Assembly (NCBI RefSeq): GCF_022012415.1
Contig: NZ_JAKLTR010000021.1
Location: forward strand, 42,061 to 106,060
From: Terrimonas ginsenosidimutans
Lineage (GTDB): Bacteria > Bacteroidota > Bacteroidia > Chitinophagales > Chitinophagaceae
Reading direction: 5' to 3'
DNA length: 64,000 nt
This document shows positions 25,021 through 33,121 of the stretch, piece by piece. Both the position numbers and the translations under genes were made by a program. The notes under the pieces were generated by a model. The model did no database searches. It was not told the origin of the DNA and saw only the letters and a list, made by a program, of their open reading frames with translations. Each line of letters starts with the position of its first letter. The first letter of the stretch is position 1.

Positions 25021-26604
25021 TTGAAAACTGTCTCCCGACGTCGTTTTTTGGCCGATGCTGGCAAAGCCAGTGCATTGGTATATCCCGCAATGTTAGCCTG
25101 GGACATGCTCCGGCCTGCTCCCGCGCACCCCTTTCACCTGGAAGGCAATGCCAACGGAAAAAAGATCATTATCCTTGGCGCCGGACTTGCCGGAATGGCG
25201 AGTGTATATGAGCTTACGAAGCTCGGCTATCAATGTACAATACTGGAAGCACGTGAACGTAGCGGCGGGCGCTGCTGGAGTGTGCGAAAAGGTTCCGTGA
25301 ATACGGAAACGGTTTTTGGTAAACATGCTGCGGGTTTTGATAATGGGCTGTATTTCAATGCCGGTCCATCCCGTATTCCCCATAATCATGAGCTTACCCT
25401 GCACTACTGCAAAGAGTTGGAAGTCCCACTGCAGGTGTATAACAATGTAAATGAAGCGGCATGGTATTTCAGTGAAGGCAAAGGCCCGCTATCCAATAAA
25501 AAAGTGCGTGTCCGGGAGATCCATAATGACATGCGAGGTTATACCATGGAACTGCTCGCGAAAGCCATCGATTCGTCCAAATTGGATACCGCTCTGACCG
25601 CGGAAGACAACCAGAAATTACTGGAATATCTAAGGGCGGAAGGCGGTCTTGATATCGATAAGCTATATAAAGTATCATCACGCCGTGGGTATACTGAAAT
25701 GCCTGGCAGCGGAGATCGGTCCGGAAAGATCGCGGATGCACATAAACTGGCGGATATCATCGGTTCGGGTCTGCTGGATCCGGATTTCTATAACGTTGCG
25801 GAATACACATTTGAATTACAAATGACCATGCTGCAGGCTATCGGCGGGATGGACCAGATAGGAAAAGCATTTGAGCAAAAGATCGGCAAACAGATCCGGT
25901 ACAATTGCCAGGTGACCGCTATTCATAACCAGGCAGAAGGGGTAGAGATCACTTATAAAGATGCCCAGGGGGAGAAAAAGATCACGGCGGATCTATGCAT
26001 TTGTACGATCCCATTGCCTGTTCTTAGCAATATCAATCATAACTTTGGATCAGATGCCAGCCGCGCGATCGACTTTATCGGCTACAATAACACCGGCAAG
26101 ATCGGACTTCAGTTCAAACGGCGTTTCTGGGAAGAAGATGAACATATCTATGGCGGCATCACTCATACCAATAATGAACTGACGCAGATCTTCTATCCGT
26201 CCAATGATTACCTCGGTAAAAAAGGCGTGCTGATCGGCTATTATAATTTCAATGAGAAGGCTAAAGCAACAGGCGAACTCTCTTACGCCGATCGTGAGAA
26301 GCTTGCCCTGACAAAAGGAACACTGATCCATTCCCAATATCCCAAAGAATTCGAAACATCGTTTTCTGTAAGCTGGCACAAAACCCAATTCAGTATGGGC
26401 GGATGGGCCGTTTACAACAACCAGGATAGACAAACTTATTATAGAGCATTACAACAACCCGATAAACAGGTATACTTCGCCGGAGAGCACATGACACACC
26501 TTAACGCATGGATGGCCGGAGCGTTTGAATCTGCAAGAAAGACAGTGGCGGATATTCATGCAAGGGTGATGGGGCAGAGGGTGAAGTACGGAATGGGTGT
26601 TTAA
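25021..26604 (+). CDS. Tat-exported flavin monoamine oxidase family protein
   Basis: A TTG start gives an N-terminus with a twin-arginine signal (SRRRFLADAGKASALV). The FAD-binding motif GAGLAGMASVYEL sits at about 53-65, followed by LEARERSGGRCW, and the C-terminal flavin motif YFAGEHMTHLNAWMAGA near 490, so all hallmarks of the amine oxidase family (PF01593) are intact in 527 residues. Such enzymes oxidise L-amino acids or amines, releasing H2O2 and ammonia. A Tat signal means it folds with FAD before export. It precedes a second Tat-exported enzyme, an aminotransferase. The substrate is unknown. Confidence 0.88.
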   Translation: MKTVSRRRFLADAGKASALVYPAMLAWDMLRPAPAHPFHLEGNANGKKIIILGAGLAGMASVYELTKLGYQCTILEARERSGGRCWSVRKGSVNTETVFGKHAAGFDNGLYFNAGPSRIPHNHELTLHYCKELEVPLQVYNNVNEAAWYFSEGKGPLSNKKVRVREIHNDMRGYTMELLAKAIDSSKLDTALTAEDNQKLLEYLRAEGGLDIDKLYKVSSRRGYTEMPGSGDRSGKIADAHKLADIIGSGLLDPDFYNVAEYTFELQMTMLQAIGGMDQIGKAFEQKIGKQIRYNCQVTAIHNQAEGVEITYKDAQGEKKITADLCICTIPLPVLSNINHNFGSDASRAIDFIGYNNTGKIGLQFKRRFWEEDEHIYGGITHTNNELTQIFYPSNDYLGKKGVLIGYYNFNEKAKATGELSYADREKLALTKGTLIHSQYPKEFETSFSVSWHKTQFSMGGWAVYNNQDRQTYYRALQQPDKQVYFAGEHMTHLNAWMAGAFESARKTVADIHARVMGQRVKYGMGV

Positions 26605-26705
26605 AAGTTTAAATGTTAAGCGTTTCAAAGTTTGATGGTTAAGATGACTACTTACCGTTAAACTTATAAAACTATAAAACTATAAAACTTCTAGACTTTA
26701 AAACT
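26605..26705. repeat. Intergenic TTTAAAAGTTTAA-type inverted repeat
   Basis: Left arm from 26603 (TTTAAAAGTTTAAATGTTAAG), right arm 26660-26705 (TTAAACTTATAAAACTATAAA and on). The arms are imperfectly complementary. Confidence 0.6.
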
Positions 26706-26740
26706 CAATTCTTTTCCATTCACAATAAACCAATACTCTA

Positions 26741-27916
26741 ATGTCTGCAAACATTCAACGCCGTCAACTTTTAAAACAGGGAGTATTGCTTGCCGGTACT
26801 CTGCCTTTAGCTTCGCTGTTGCAAAAAGCAGTTGCTGCACCAGCTGAGGCCCGAAACAATTTTGCGATCTCCGATCTTAGTATCGAAGAACAATTGCACA
26901 TGGGACTGCCTCCTGATATCAAAGCAAGGCTGTCTGCCAACGAAAATCCATTTGGCCCTTCGGAAAAAGCCAAACAGGCCGCTCTTGAAGCGCTGAACGG
27001 CAGTTCCCGTTATGGCTTTTCGCAGGTAAGGGAATTGCAGGGGCTGATCGCGAAGGAAGAAGGTGTTCCTGATAGACAGATCCTCCTGTCTGCCGGCTCT
27101 TCCGGTCTGCTCGATGCTACAGCCATTGCTTTTGCTCAATCGGGCGGAAATATCATTGCAGCAGATCCGTCCTACCGCGATCTTCCCGATAAAGGAACAG
27201 AAATGAATTGCGAGTGGGTGAAAATACCGCTGACCGCTGATTATAAAACTGATCTTGATGCCATGGAGCAAAAGATCAATTCCAAGACAAACATCGTTTA
27301 TATCTGCAATCCCAATAACCCCACAGCCACTGTAGTGGATGCAAAGAAACTGGAGGATTTCTGCCGCCGCGTTTCGCAGAAAGTGACCGTGTTTATTGAC
27401 GAAGCTTATATCGATTATCTGCCGGATGTAAAAGCGGTTTCTATGATGAAACTCGTTTCGGAAGGAGTGAAGAACGTGATCGTTTGCCGCACGTTCTCTA
27501 AATTGTATGGCTTCGCCGGATTACGGATCGGATATATGGCAGCCGACAGGGATACCCTCGAAAAAGTACAGAAATATGCACAGGGTGGCAATGCGATCTC
27601 TGTAACTTCAGCTCAGGCTGCTGTAGCCGCTTATAAAGACAAAGAATTTCTGAAAGATGCGCTGCAGAAAACGCTTGCTTCGCGTGACTACCTGTATAAA
27701 GTATTGAAAGCTGAAGGATATGAATACGTTCCTTCTTCTGCCAACTTTGTTCTGTTCCCGATAAAAATGGATAGTATGAAGTTTGTGCAGGAAATGGCGA
27801 AGCGCGGTGTAAGCGTACGCTCATGGAAATTCAACAGCAAGGAGTGGTGCCGCGTGAGCATCGGCACAATGGGTGAAATGGAAGCATTCGCCGCAGCATT
27901 TAAAGAGATCTCCTGA
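26741..27916 (+). CDS. Tat-exported HisC-like PLP aminotransferase
   Basis: 391 residues. A twin-arginine signal (QRRQLLKQGVLLAGTLPL) precedes a class I/II aminotransferase fold: ANENPFGPSEKA, the Asn-Pro loop CNPNNPTAT, and the PLP lysine at about 254 in FSKLYGFAGLRIGYM, the pattern of histidinol-phosphate aminotransferases. Exported PLP aminotransferases are unusual, and with the flavin amine oxidase just upstream they may act in sequence on an amino-acid-derived compound in the periplasm (inference). A hairpin terminator follows. Confidence 0.85.
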   Translation: MSANIQRRQLLKQGVLLAGTLPLASLLQKAVAAPAEARNNFAISDLSIEEQLHMGLPPDIKARLSANENPFGPSEKAKQAALEALNGSSRYGFSQVRELQGLIAKEEGVPDRQILLSAGSSGLLDATAIAFAQSGGNIIAADPSYRDLPDKGTEMNCEWVKIPLTADYKTDLDAMEQKINSKTNIVYICNPNNPTATVVDAKKLEDFCRRVSQKVTVFIDEAYIDYLPDVKAVSMMKLVSEGVKNVIVCRTFSKLYGFAGLRIGYMAADRDTLEKVQKYAQGGNAISVTSAQAAVAAYKDKEFLKDALQKTLASRDYLYKVLKAEGYEYVPSSANFVLFPIKMDSMKFVQEMAKRGVSVRSWKFNSKEWCRVSIGTMGEMEAFAAAFKEIS

Positions 27917-27939
27917 TCCGGAATAATTTTCAATTAAGT

Positions 27940-27977
27940 ATCGCGGTGTGCGAAGTTGAACACTTCGGCACCGCGAT
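27940..27977 (+). terminator. Hairpin terminator after the aminotransferase gene
   Basis: ATCGCGGTG/CACCGCGAT with a second paired segment (GCGAAGT/ACTTCGG) around GAAC. The following T run is short, so it may act mainly as a 3' stabiliser. Confidence 0.6.
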
Positions 27978-28004
27978 TTAACTATTCGATAAAAGCTACT
28001 GATT

Positions 28005-29012
28005 ATGAAAAAAACTTTTCTCCTGTCCCTTATGATCCTCGTCGGACTTTTCCAGGCGATCGCACAAACTGCCCCGAAAGGAATGACTGCTGAGCAATAT
28101 GATAAAGCAAAAGCCTTTACCGTTAAAGATCTTGACAATGATACCTATGTAAAGATCGAGAACATATACGTGCTGGATCGTTATGAAGGTCGCAAACCTT
28201 ACTTCATCACGGGAACCGATGGCCTGAAGAAACGAATGGACATTTATAAAATACTATTGAAAGAAGGCATGCTGGAATTGGGAACTTTAGTTTTCTATAC
28301 CAATGAAAAAGGACAACAATACAAGATCGTTCTGCCAAATATGTCCACTGAACCAAAGGTTTGGGAAAAAACATTTGAGGATATTGACAAAGTAGATCAG
28401 CAGGAAAAGTTCTTTGCTTTGAAATTGTCTTACGTATTATCAAAGGAGTTCAGTTTCCAGCTGTTCAAAGCCGCCAATGGTGGGAAAGACATGGGCAAGG
28501 AATCTGAAACGTATGGGAACGATATCTGCTTTCCTGGCACCACCAACGTAGCGATGGCTGGCGGTATTAAAAAGCAGATGAAAGATATTCAACCCGGCGA
28601 TGAAGTGGTAACCGTTGATCCGGTTACCGGCAAGCATTTCACGGTTAAAGTAAAAGAACTGACCATTCATGAAGCAAAAAATTATGCGATCACCAACCTC
28701 TCATTGGTCAGCGCAACGAAAGAAATAAAAGCAAATGGCACTTATTTCTCCATTGACACAAAAGAGCTCAGCGCTACACCCAACCACCCGGTTGTAACGA
28801 GCGCAGGCGAGAAAAAGATCGGCCAGGTGACTATTGGGGAGAAGGTATTGTGTCAAAATGAAGCCGGTCACTACCAGGCATACGATGTCGTATTCAAGCA
28901 GCAACAGGGCCAGGGAAAGCAGCAGGTGTATAATATCGTTGCTGAAAGCGGATCGACATTTGTGATCAACGAGGTCATGGTCCTCCAAAAAGCCGTAAGG
29001 GAACGCGAATGA
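28005..29012 (+). CDS. Secreted Hint-domain (autoprocessing) protein
   Basis: 335 residues with a Sec signal (MKKTFLLSLMILVGLFQAIA). Residues about 25-170 form an N-terminal domain of unknown family. From Cys175 (NDICFPGTTNVAMAGG) the sequence matches a Hint (hedgehog/intein) domain: block A Cys, DIQPGDEVVTVDPVTGK, the block B motif ATPNHPV at 257-263, and a C-terminal VYNIVAESGSTFVINEVMV. Hint domains cleave the peptide bond before their first Cys by an N-to-S shift. There is no C-terminal cargo after the domain and the usual final His-Asn is not evident, so this resembles a hedgehog-type release of the N-terminal domain (inference). Upstream lies the aminotransferase terminator, downstream a strong terminator. 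Confidence 0.75.
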   Translation: MKKTFLLSLMILVGLFQAIAQTAPKGMTAEQYDKAKAFTVKDLDNDTYVKIENIYVLDRYEGRKPYFITGTDGLKKRMDIYKILLKEGMLELGTLVFYTNEKGQQYKIVLPNMSTEPKVWEKTFEDIDKVDQQEKFFALKLSYVLSKEFSFQLFKAANGGKDMGKESETYGNDICFPGTTNVAMAGGIKKQMKDIQPGDEVVTVDPVTGKHFTVKVKELTIHEAKNYAITNLSLVSATKEIKANGTYFSIDTKELSATPNHPVVTSAGEKKIGQVTIGEKVLCQNEAGHYQAYDVVFKQQQGQGKQQVYNIVAESGSTFVINEVMVLQKAVRERE

Positions 29013-29265
29013 GCGCTAATTGCCGCTAATGAGCACGAATAGAGTCTTACAGGCCCGGGCATAAAACTGTCCGGGCCTTTTTATTGGCCATTCGCAGGCC
29101 TTTTTTTATCCTACATTCACGAACCGTTGCAACTTCAAAAATCCCAGTTCATCCCATTCCCATTTTGATAACCCGCTGATTCAGGTAATTTTGTCGTCGT
29201 TCGGAATGCATTCGCGTTCATTCGCGGCCATTCGTGAACATTCGCGTACATGTAATATTCGCGTT
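28998..29265. repeat. Intergenic ATTCGCG-type inverted repeat
   Basis: Left arm 28998-29041 (GAACGCGAATGAGCGCTAAT..) and right arm 29195-29265 (CATTCGCGTTCATTCGCGGC..) are complementary in pattern; another right-arm-like cluster sits at 30008-30050. The left arm overlaps the last codons of the Hint gene. The interval to 29432 contains no other gene. Confidence 0.55.
29051..29084 (+). terminator. Intrinsic terminator after the Hint gene
   Basis: AGGCCCGG/CCGGGCCT stem, 12-nt loop, then TTTTTATT. Confidence 0.85.
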
Positions 29266-29432
29266 TCGTTAACTGATCCGTGATTAACTTTGTCTCAGGT
29301 TTTTCGCCTGACTGTTTTTGGATTAATTGTTGATATTCTGACCTTTGGGTGTTAATGAAATTAACAATACTACAAAACGGTAACAAAAAGTCCGGAAAAC
29401 CGTTTTATATTAAAGCACTAAAACCTTCAACG

Positions 29433-29870
29433 ATGAAAAAAGCTTTACACAGGAGTTTGTTTGTACTGGCACTGCTGTTCACTGCTGGTATCGTTATGGC
29501 GCAAACTGCGCTGGCTCCTGATCAGAATCCCGACTATGCTGTAAGCAGGGCTAAGTACATGAAAGTTGCAGACTCCTTGAATACATACCAGGGCACAACT
29601 GCCCAGGAAACCTATAAGGCGATCGACTACCTGGCAGACAAAGCAGAGGCACGCGCCGAACGCCGTCAGTTCCGTCAGCAACTCAGAATGGAGAGAGCCC
29701 GCAACGGTAATTACGGTTATTACAATAATGACTGGTATTATCCTTCCATGAATTTCAATTACAACAACCGCTGGGGGCGTTATAATAATTTCAACAACTT
29801 CTATTCCCCTTACCGTTTTAACCGCCGCAGTAATTTCAACTGGGGGCTTAACTTCGGATGGGGATGGTAA
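29433..29870 (+). CDS. Secreted Tyr/Asn-rich protein of unknown function (145 aa)
   Basis: ATG 29433 begins a clean signal peptide (ALHRSLFVLALLFTAGIVMA). The mature protein has a charged helical part (residues about 60-95, Arg/Glu/Gln rich) and a low-complexity tail of Tyr, Asn, Arg, Phe and Trp (NYGYYNNDWYYPSMN, RWGRYNNFNNFYSP), ending NFGWGW. No domain is recognised. It is monocistronic between repeats. It may be a surface or matrix protein (inference from composition). Confidence 0.7.
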   Translation: MKKALHRSLFVLALLFTAGIVMAQTALAPDQNPDYAVSRAKYMKVADSLNTYQGTTAQETYKAIDYLADKAEARAERRQFRQQLRMERARNGNYGYYNNDWYYPSMNFNYNNRWGRYNNFNNFYSPYRFNRRSNFNWGLNFGWGW

Positions 29871-30047
29871 AAAAGTTTAAAAGTTTAATAGTTTAATAGT
29901 TTAACGGTTTTCACATTGTATGATTAACTCTTAAACTTTTAAACAATTAAGCTTTTAAACCAAACCCTCGAACTGTGTTCAATAACAATCTTTAAACATA
30001 ACCAACCGCGTAATTCGCGAGCATTCGCGGCTATTCGCGCTAATTCA
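29871..30047. repeat. Intergenic repeats: TTTAAAAGTTTAA palindrome plus ATTCGCG cluster
   Basis: 29871-29960 is an inverted repeat of AAAAGTTTAAAAGTTTAATAG and its complement; 30008-30045 repeats ATTCGCG three times. Confidence 0.6.
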
Positions 30048-30053
30048 TGCAAC

Positions 30054-30641
30054 ATGAAAAAGAGTTTACTTATCTTTTTACCTCTCACTGCATTATTCTT
30101 CTTTACTAATTGTGCACATAAAGTAACAAGGATCGATCCATCAGAACAGATTGATCTGAGCGGACGTTGGAACAACACCGATTCAAGGCTTACAGCGGAA
30201 GAAATGACAAAAACAATTCTTGCTGAAAGATGGCTTACGGATTATATGGGAACAAAGAACGGTCAGCGTCCGACAGTGATCGTAGGAATGGTAAACAATA
30301 AAAGTCATGAGCATATCGAGGCAGAGACCTTCATCAAAGATATTGAGAACGCTTTCGTATCAACCGGCAGGGTAAGACTGGTGCAGGGTGGTAAAAAGCG
30401 CGAAGAACTCCGCGCGGAAAAAGCTGATCAGCAAACAAACGCAAGCTCCAGCACCATGAAAAAGTTTGGACTCGAACAGGGTGCTGATTTTATCCTGCAG
30501 GGATCTATCAACTCTATTGTTGATTCCCAGAAAAGAAAGAAAGTAGTTTACTACCAGATCAATCTTGAACTTACCAATATCGAAACAAACGAAGTTGTTT
30601 ACGTTGGTGAGAAAAAGATCGCTAAATATGTAAAGAACTAA
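30054..30641 (+). CDS. LpoB-like penicillin-binding-protein activator lipoprotein
   Basis: 195 residues with a lipobox (LTALFFFTNC). The rest matches the LpoB family: SGRWNNTDSRLTAEEMTKTI, TVIVGMVNNKSHEHI, FGLEQGADFILQGSINS and VYYQINLELTNIETNEVVYV. In E. coli outer-membrane LpoB stimulates PBP1b; the Bacteroidota homologues are widespread, but their partner is not established. It is followed by a COG3014-type lipoprotein, a pairing common in the phylum, so both probably belong to one envelope system. Confidence 0.85.
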   Translation: MKKSLLIFLPLTALFFFTNCAHKVTRIDPSEQIDLSGRWNNTDSRLTAEEMTKTILAERWLTDYMGTKNGQRPTVIVGMVNNKSHEHIEAETFIKDIENAFVSTGRVRLVQGGKKREELRAEKADQQTNASSSTMKKFGLEQGADFILQGSINSIVDSQKRKKVVYYQINLELTNIETNEVVYVGEKKIAKYVKN

Positions 30642-30657
30642 ACCCCGCAACGCTGTT

Positions 30658-30770
30658 GCAAGTTTAAAAGTTTAAGAGTTCAATAGTTTGAAAGTTGATG
30701 TACTGGTAAGGTTTTCAACAGCAGAACTTAACCGATAAACTCTTAAACTATTGAACTCTTAACTTTTAAC
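30658..30770. repeat. Intergenic TTTAAAAGTTTAA-type inverted repeat
   Basis: Arms AAGTTTAAAAGTTTAAGAGT (left) and AAACTCTTAAACTATTGAAC (right) between the two lipoprotein genes. Confidence 0.65.
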
Positions 30771-30776
30771 GTCGGG

Positions 30777-32240
30777 TTGATGTTCTGTTTTCCCAAAAAT
30801 ATTACTGGAGTAGTTACTGGCATTTTGCTGGCTGTAACGCTTGTTTCCTGCGCGACATATAATCAGCAGGTCGCAGGCTATTATACAAGCCTGCAATCCG
30901 GTGACTACAATAAGGCGGCCAAGGAGCTGGACAAGAGCAAGCTGCTGAAGAAAGACCGCAACAGGTTACTGTATCTGCTTGAGCGCGGAAAGGTTTGTCA
31001 CCTGATGGCACAATGGGATAGCAGCAATACTTACTTTAATGAGGCTGATCTGTTAATGGAAACCGCACGTACTTCGGTGAAGGACGTTGCACTCGGTAAT
31101 CTCCTCAACCCGATGATGCAGACCTATAAAGCGGAGGATTTCGAAAAGTATCTGGTCCATTATTATAAAGCCATCAATTATCTTCAACTGGGTCAAACCG
31201 AAGATGCGATCGTTGAAGCACGCCGTATCAGCCTGCGTACTTACGCACAGGAAGATAAGGTCGGCAATAAAGACAAATACAAAGAAGATGCATTCTCCTT
31301 AATGGTGCAGGGGATCATTTATGAAAAGGGCGGTGATGTGAACAATGCGTTTATCGCGTATCGTAATGCCGCTGATGTATTCCTGGATGGTAAGGGTGAC
31401 TACTACGGAATAAAAATGCCGGAGCAACTCAAAAAAGATCTTTTAAGAACGGCCTATCTGAACGGGTTCACAGACGAACTCGGACGCTATGAAAGACTGT
31501 TGAACACTACTTATAACAGGGAGGACAAGTCTGCCGGTGGCGATCTCGTACTTTTCTGGGAAAGCGGTTCTGCCCCTATCAAAGCACAGCAGGATCTGTT
31601 CTTCTCCCTCTTCAAAGATTCCGGTGGCGGTTTCTTTTTTGCTGATGCAAATAATGCCTTCAATGTTCCGTTCGATTTCAGCAGCGGGTATAGTCGTGAC
31701 AATCTTAAACTTGAAAACCTTCGCAGTTTCCGTGTAGCATTACCAAAATACGAAACGGTTGCTCCTGCCTATACAGGAGGGGTGGCGCAGATCGGTGGTG
31801 CTTCCGTGCGACTCGAAGCTGCAGAAGATGTAAATAACCTTGCCTTCGCAACGCTGCGCGAACGCATGCTTCGTGAATTATCTTCGACGCTGACCCGACT
31901 GGCGATCAAGAAACTGGCGGAGGCTGCCATCAGGCCGCCGGATAGAAAAGACACTTACGATAAGAATAAATCAGAAGAGCAAAAGAAGAAAGAACGCAAG
32001 GAAGATGCTACCCGCGAAGCCATCGCTTTGGGATTACAGCTCTTCAATTTTGCTTCTGAAAAAGCGGATACCCGCAACTGGCAAAGCCTTCCTCATACGA
32101 TCTACTACGCCCGGATACCTCTTCAGCAGGGCGAAAACAATATCAGCCTTCAATTGAGCGGGCAACGTTCTATTACCGTGCCGGTAAAGGCTACCGGGCA
32201 TGGGGGGCTGCAGGTAATGACGGTCAATACGATCAGGTAA
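30777..32240 (+). CDS. COG3014-family TPR-like lipoprotein
   Basis: 487 residues. The signal peptide ends in the lipobox VTLVSCATY. Residues 30-240 are helical TPR-like repeats (SGDYNKAAKELDKSKLL, YYKAINYLQLGQTEDAI, GGDVNNAFIAYRNAADV) typical of COG3014. The C-terminal part contains a basic helix-rich linker (about 380-420) and a strand domain. The partner LpoB-like gene is just upstream; together they may support cell-wall synthesis or envelope assembly (inference). The 3' end runs into a large repeat block. Confidence 0.8.
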   Translation: MMFCFPKNITGVVTGILLAVTLVSCATYNQQVAGYYTSLQSGDYNKAAKELDKSKLLKKDRNRLLYLLERGKVCHLMAQWDSSNTYFNEADLLMETARTSVKDVALGNLLNPMMQTYKAEDFEKYLVHYYKAINYLQLGQTEDAIVEARRISLRTYAQEDKVGNKDKYKEDAFSLMVQGIIYEKGGDVNNAFIAYRNAADVFLDGKGDYYGIKMPEQLKKDLLRTAYLNGFTDELGRYERLLNTTYNREDKSAGGDLVLFWESGSAPIKAQQDLFFSLFKDSGGGFFFADANNAFNVPFDFSSGYSRDNLKLENLRSFRVALPKYETVAPAYTGGVAQIGGASVRLEAAEDVNNLAFATLRERMLRELSSTLTRLAIKKLAEAAIRPPDRKDTYDKNKSEEQKKKERKEDATREAIALGLQLFNFASEKADTRNWQSLPHTIYYARIPLQQGENNISLQLSGQRSITVPVKATGHGGLQVMTVNTIR

Positions 32241-32259
32241 TCGTATTGATGGGGTTTTT

Positions 32260-33119
32260 TTCAACGGGAGGTCGAAGGGTCCGTTTACTTTTTTTGCCTT
32301 GATGCAAAAAAAGTAACAAAAAAAGATCAAGGCTACGCGCAAATAGCCAGCCCCGCACTCGATGCGGGGGCTAAAAATTATGGGCTTCACCTGGCACTAA
32401 AATAAACTCGCCGGGAAAGTATGTTGAATTGATTGGCGTGTTGGCTCAGACAATATTTTAGCGCCCTCGCCTTCGGCTCGTCGGTTACGCCCATAATTTT
32501 CTTAACGCCATTTGCGCTAGGCCGCCCCTTCTCAAAGCGGGCAGAAGGCCTTGACATAAGTGTAGCCTTACGGTTTTCGCTGGCTTTATTTCTTCTTTAG
32601 CATAAAAGTTAACTCGTCAAATTATAATACAGAATCGGGACTATAACGAATCTTCTCCGCAAACGCCTCCTCCTCTCTCAACGCCCCTGGCCTTGGAAAA
32701 AATGGCGTTAAGAAAATGGGAGGCTGGCACCGTCTGAGTCACACCGCAGGTGTGCGAAGGCGCCAAAAACTGTTTGAGCCAGCACGCCAAACGAACCGAA
32801 ACACTCCTCCGGCGAGTTTTTTTGGTGCAGGTGACATCCTCCCATTTTTAGCCATTTTTTCCCAGCCTTGATTTTTTTTTGTTACTTTTTTTGCATCAAG
32901 GCAAAAAAAGTAAACGGAGTCTTCGACCTCCCGTCGAAAAAGAGAGGCATTGCCCCGTCCGGCAAAAAACCTAAACAGCGTCTTTCGACACTCCCGTCGA
33001 AAAAAAAGGCCTTGCCCCTCCGGCAAAAACGTAAACAGAGCCCTTCGACGCTCCCGTCGAAAAAAAGCGCCCTTGCCCGCCCGTCAAAACAAACACTCCA
33101 CGGGCAGCGGGCCCCCTCC
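32260..33119. repeat. Large composite inverted repeat between convergent genes
   Basis: The left part (32260-32470: GTTTACTTTTTTTGCCTTGATGC.., ACTCGCCGG.., TTGGCGTGTTGGCTCAGACA..) returns inverted in the right part (32740-32930: TGTTTGAGCCAGCACGCCAA.., CTCCGGCGAGTTTTTTTGGTG.., TGCATCAAGGCAAAAAAAG..). The word GTTACTTTTTTTGCATCAAGG is itself palindromic. The centre (about 32480-32735) is unique non-coding sequence. ORFs drawn through both arms share the same peptide and are repeat artefacts. Confidence 0.7.
32903..33085 (+). repeat. Three tandem copies of a 58-61 bp unit
   Basis: Unit of the form TAAACnGnGTCTTCGAC, CTCCCGTCGAAAAA, CCTTGCCCCTCCGGCAAAAA, each containing the small inverted repeats TTCGAC..GTCGAA and TTGCC..GGCAA. 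Not a CRISPR: there are no spacers between units. Confidence 0.75.
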
Positions 33120-33121
33120 CG

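Noticed and set aside
32903..33085. Possible CRISPR-like repeats
   Set aside because: The three units are contiguous, with no unique spacers, and contain small palindromes; there are no cas genes nearby.
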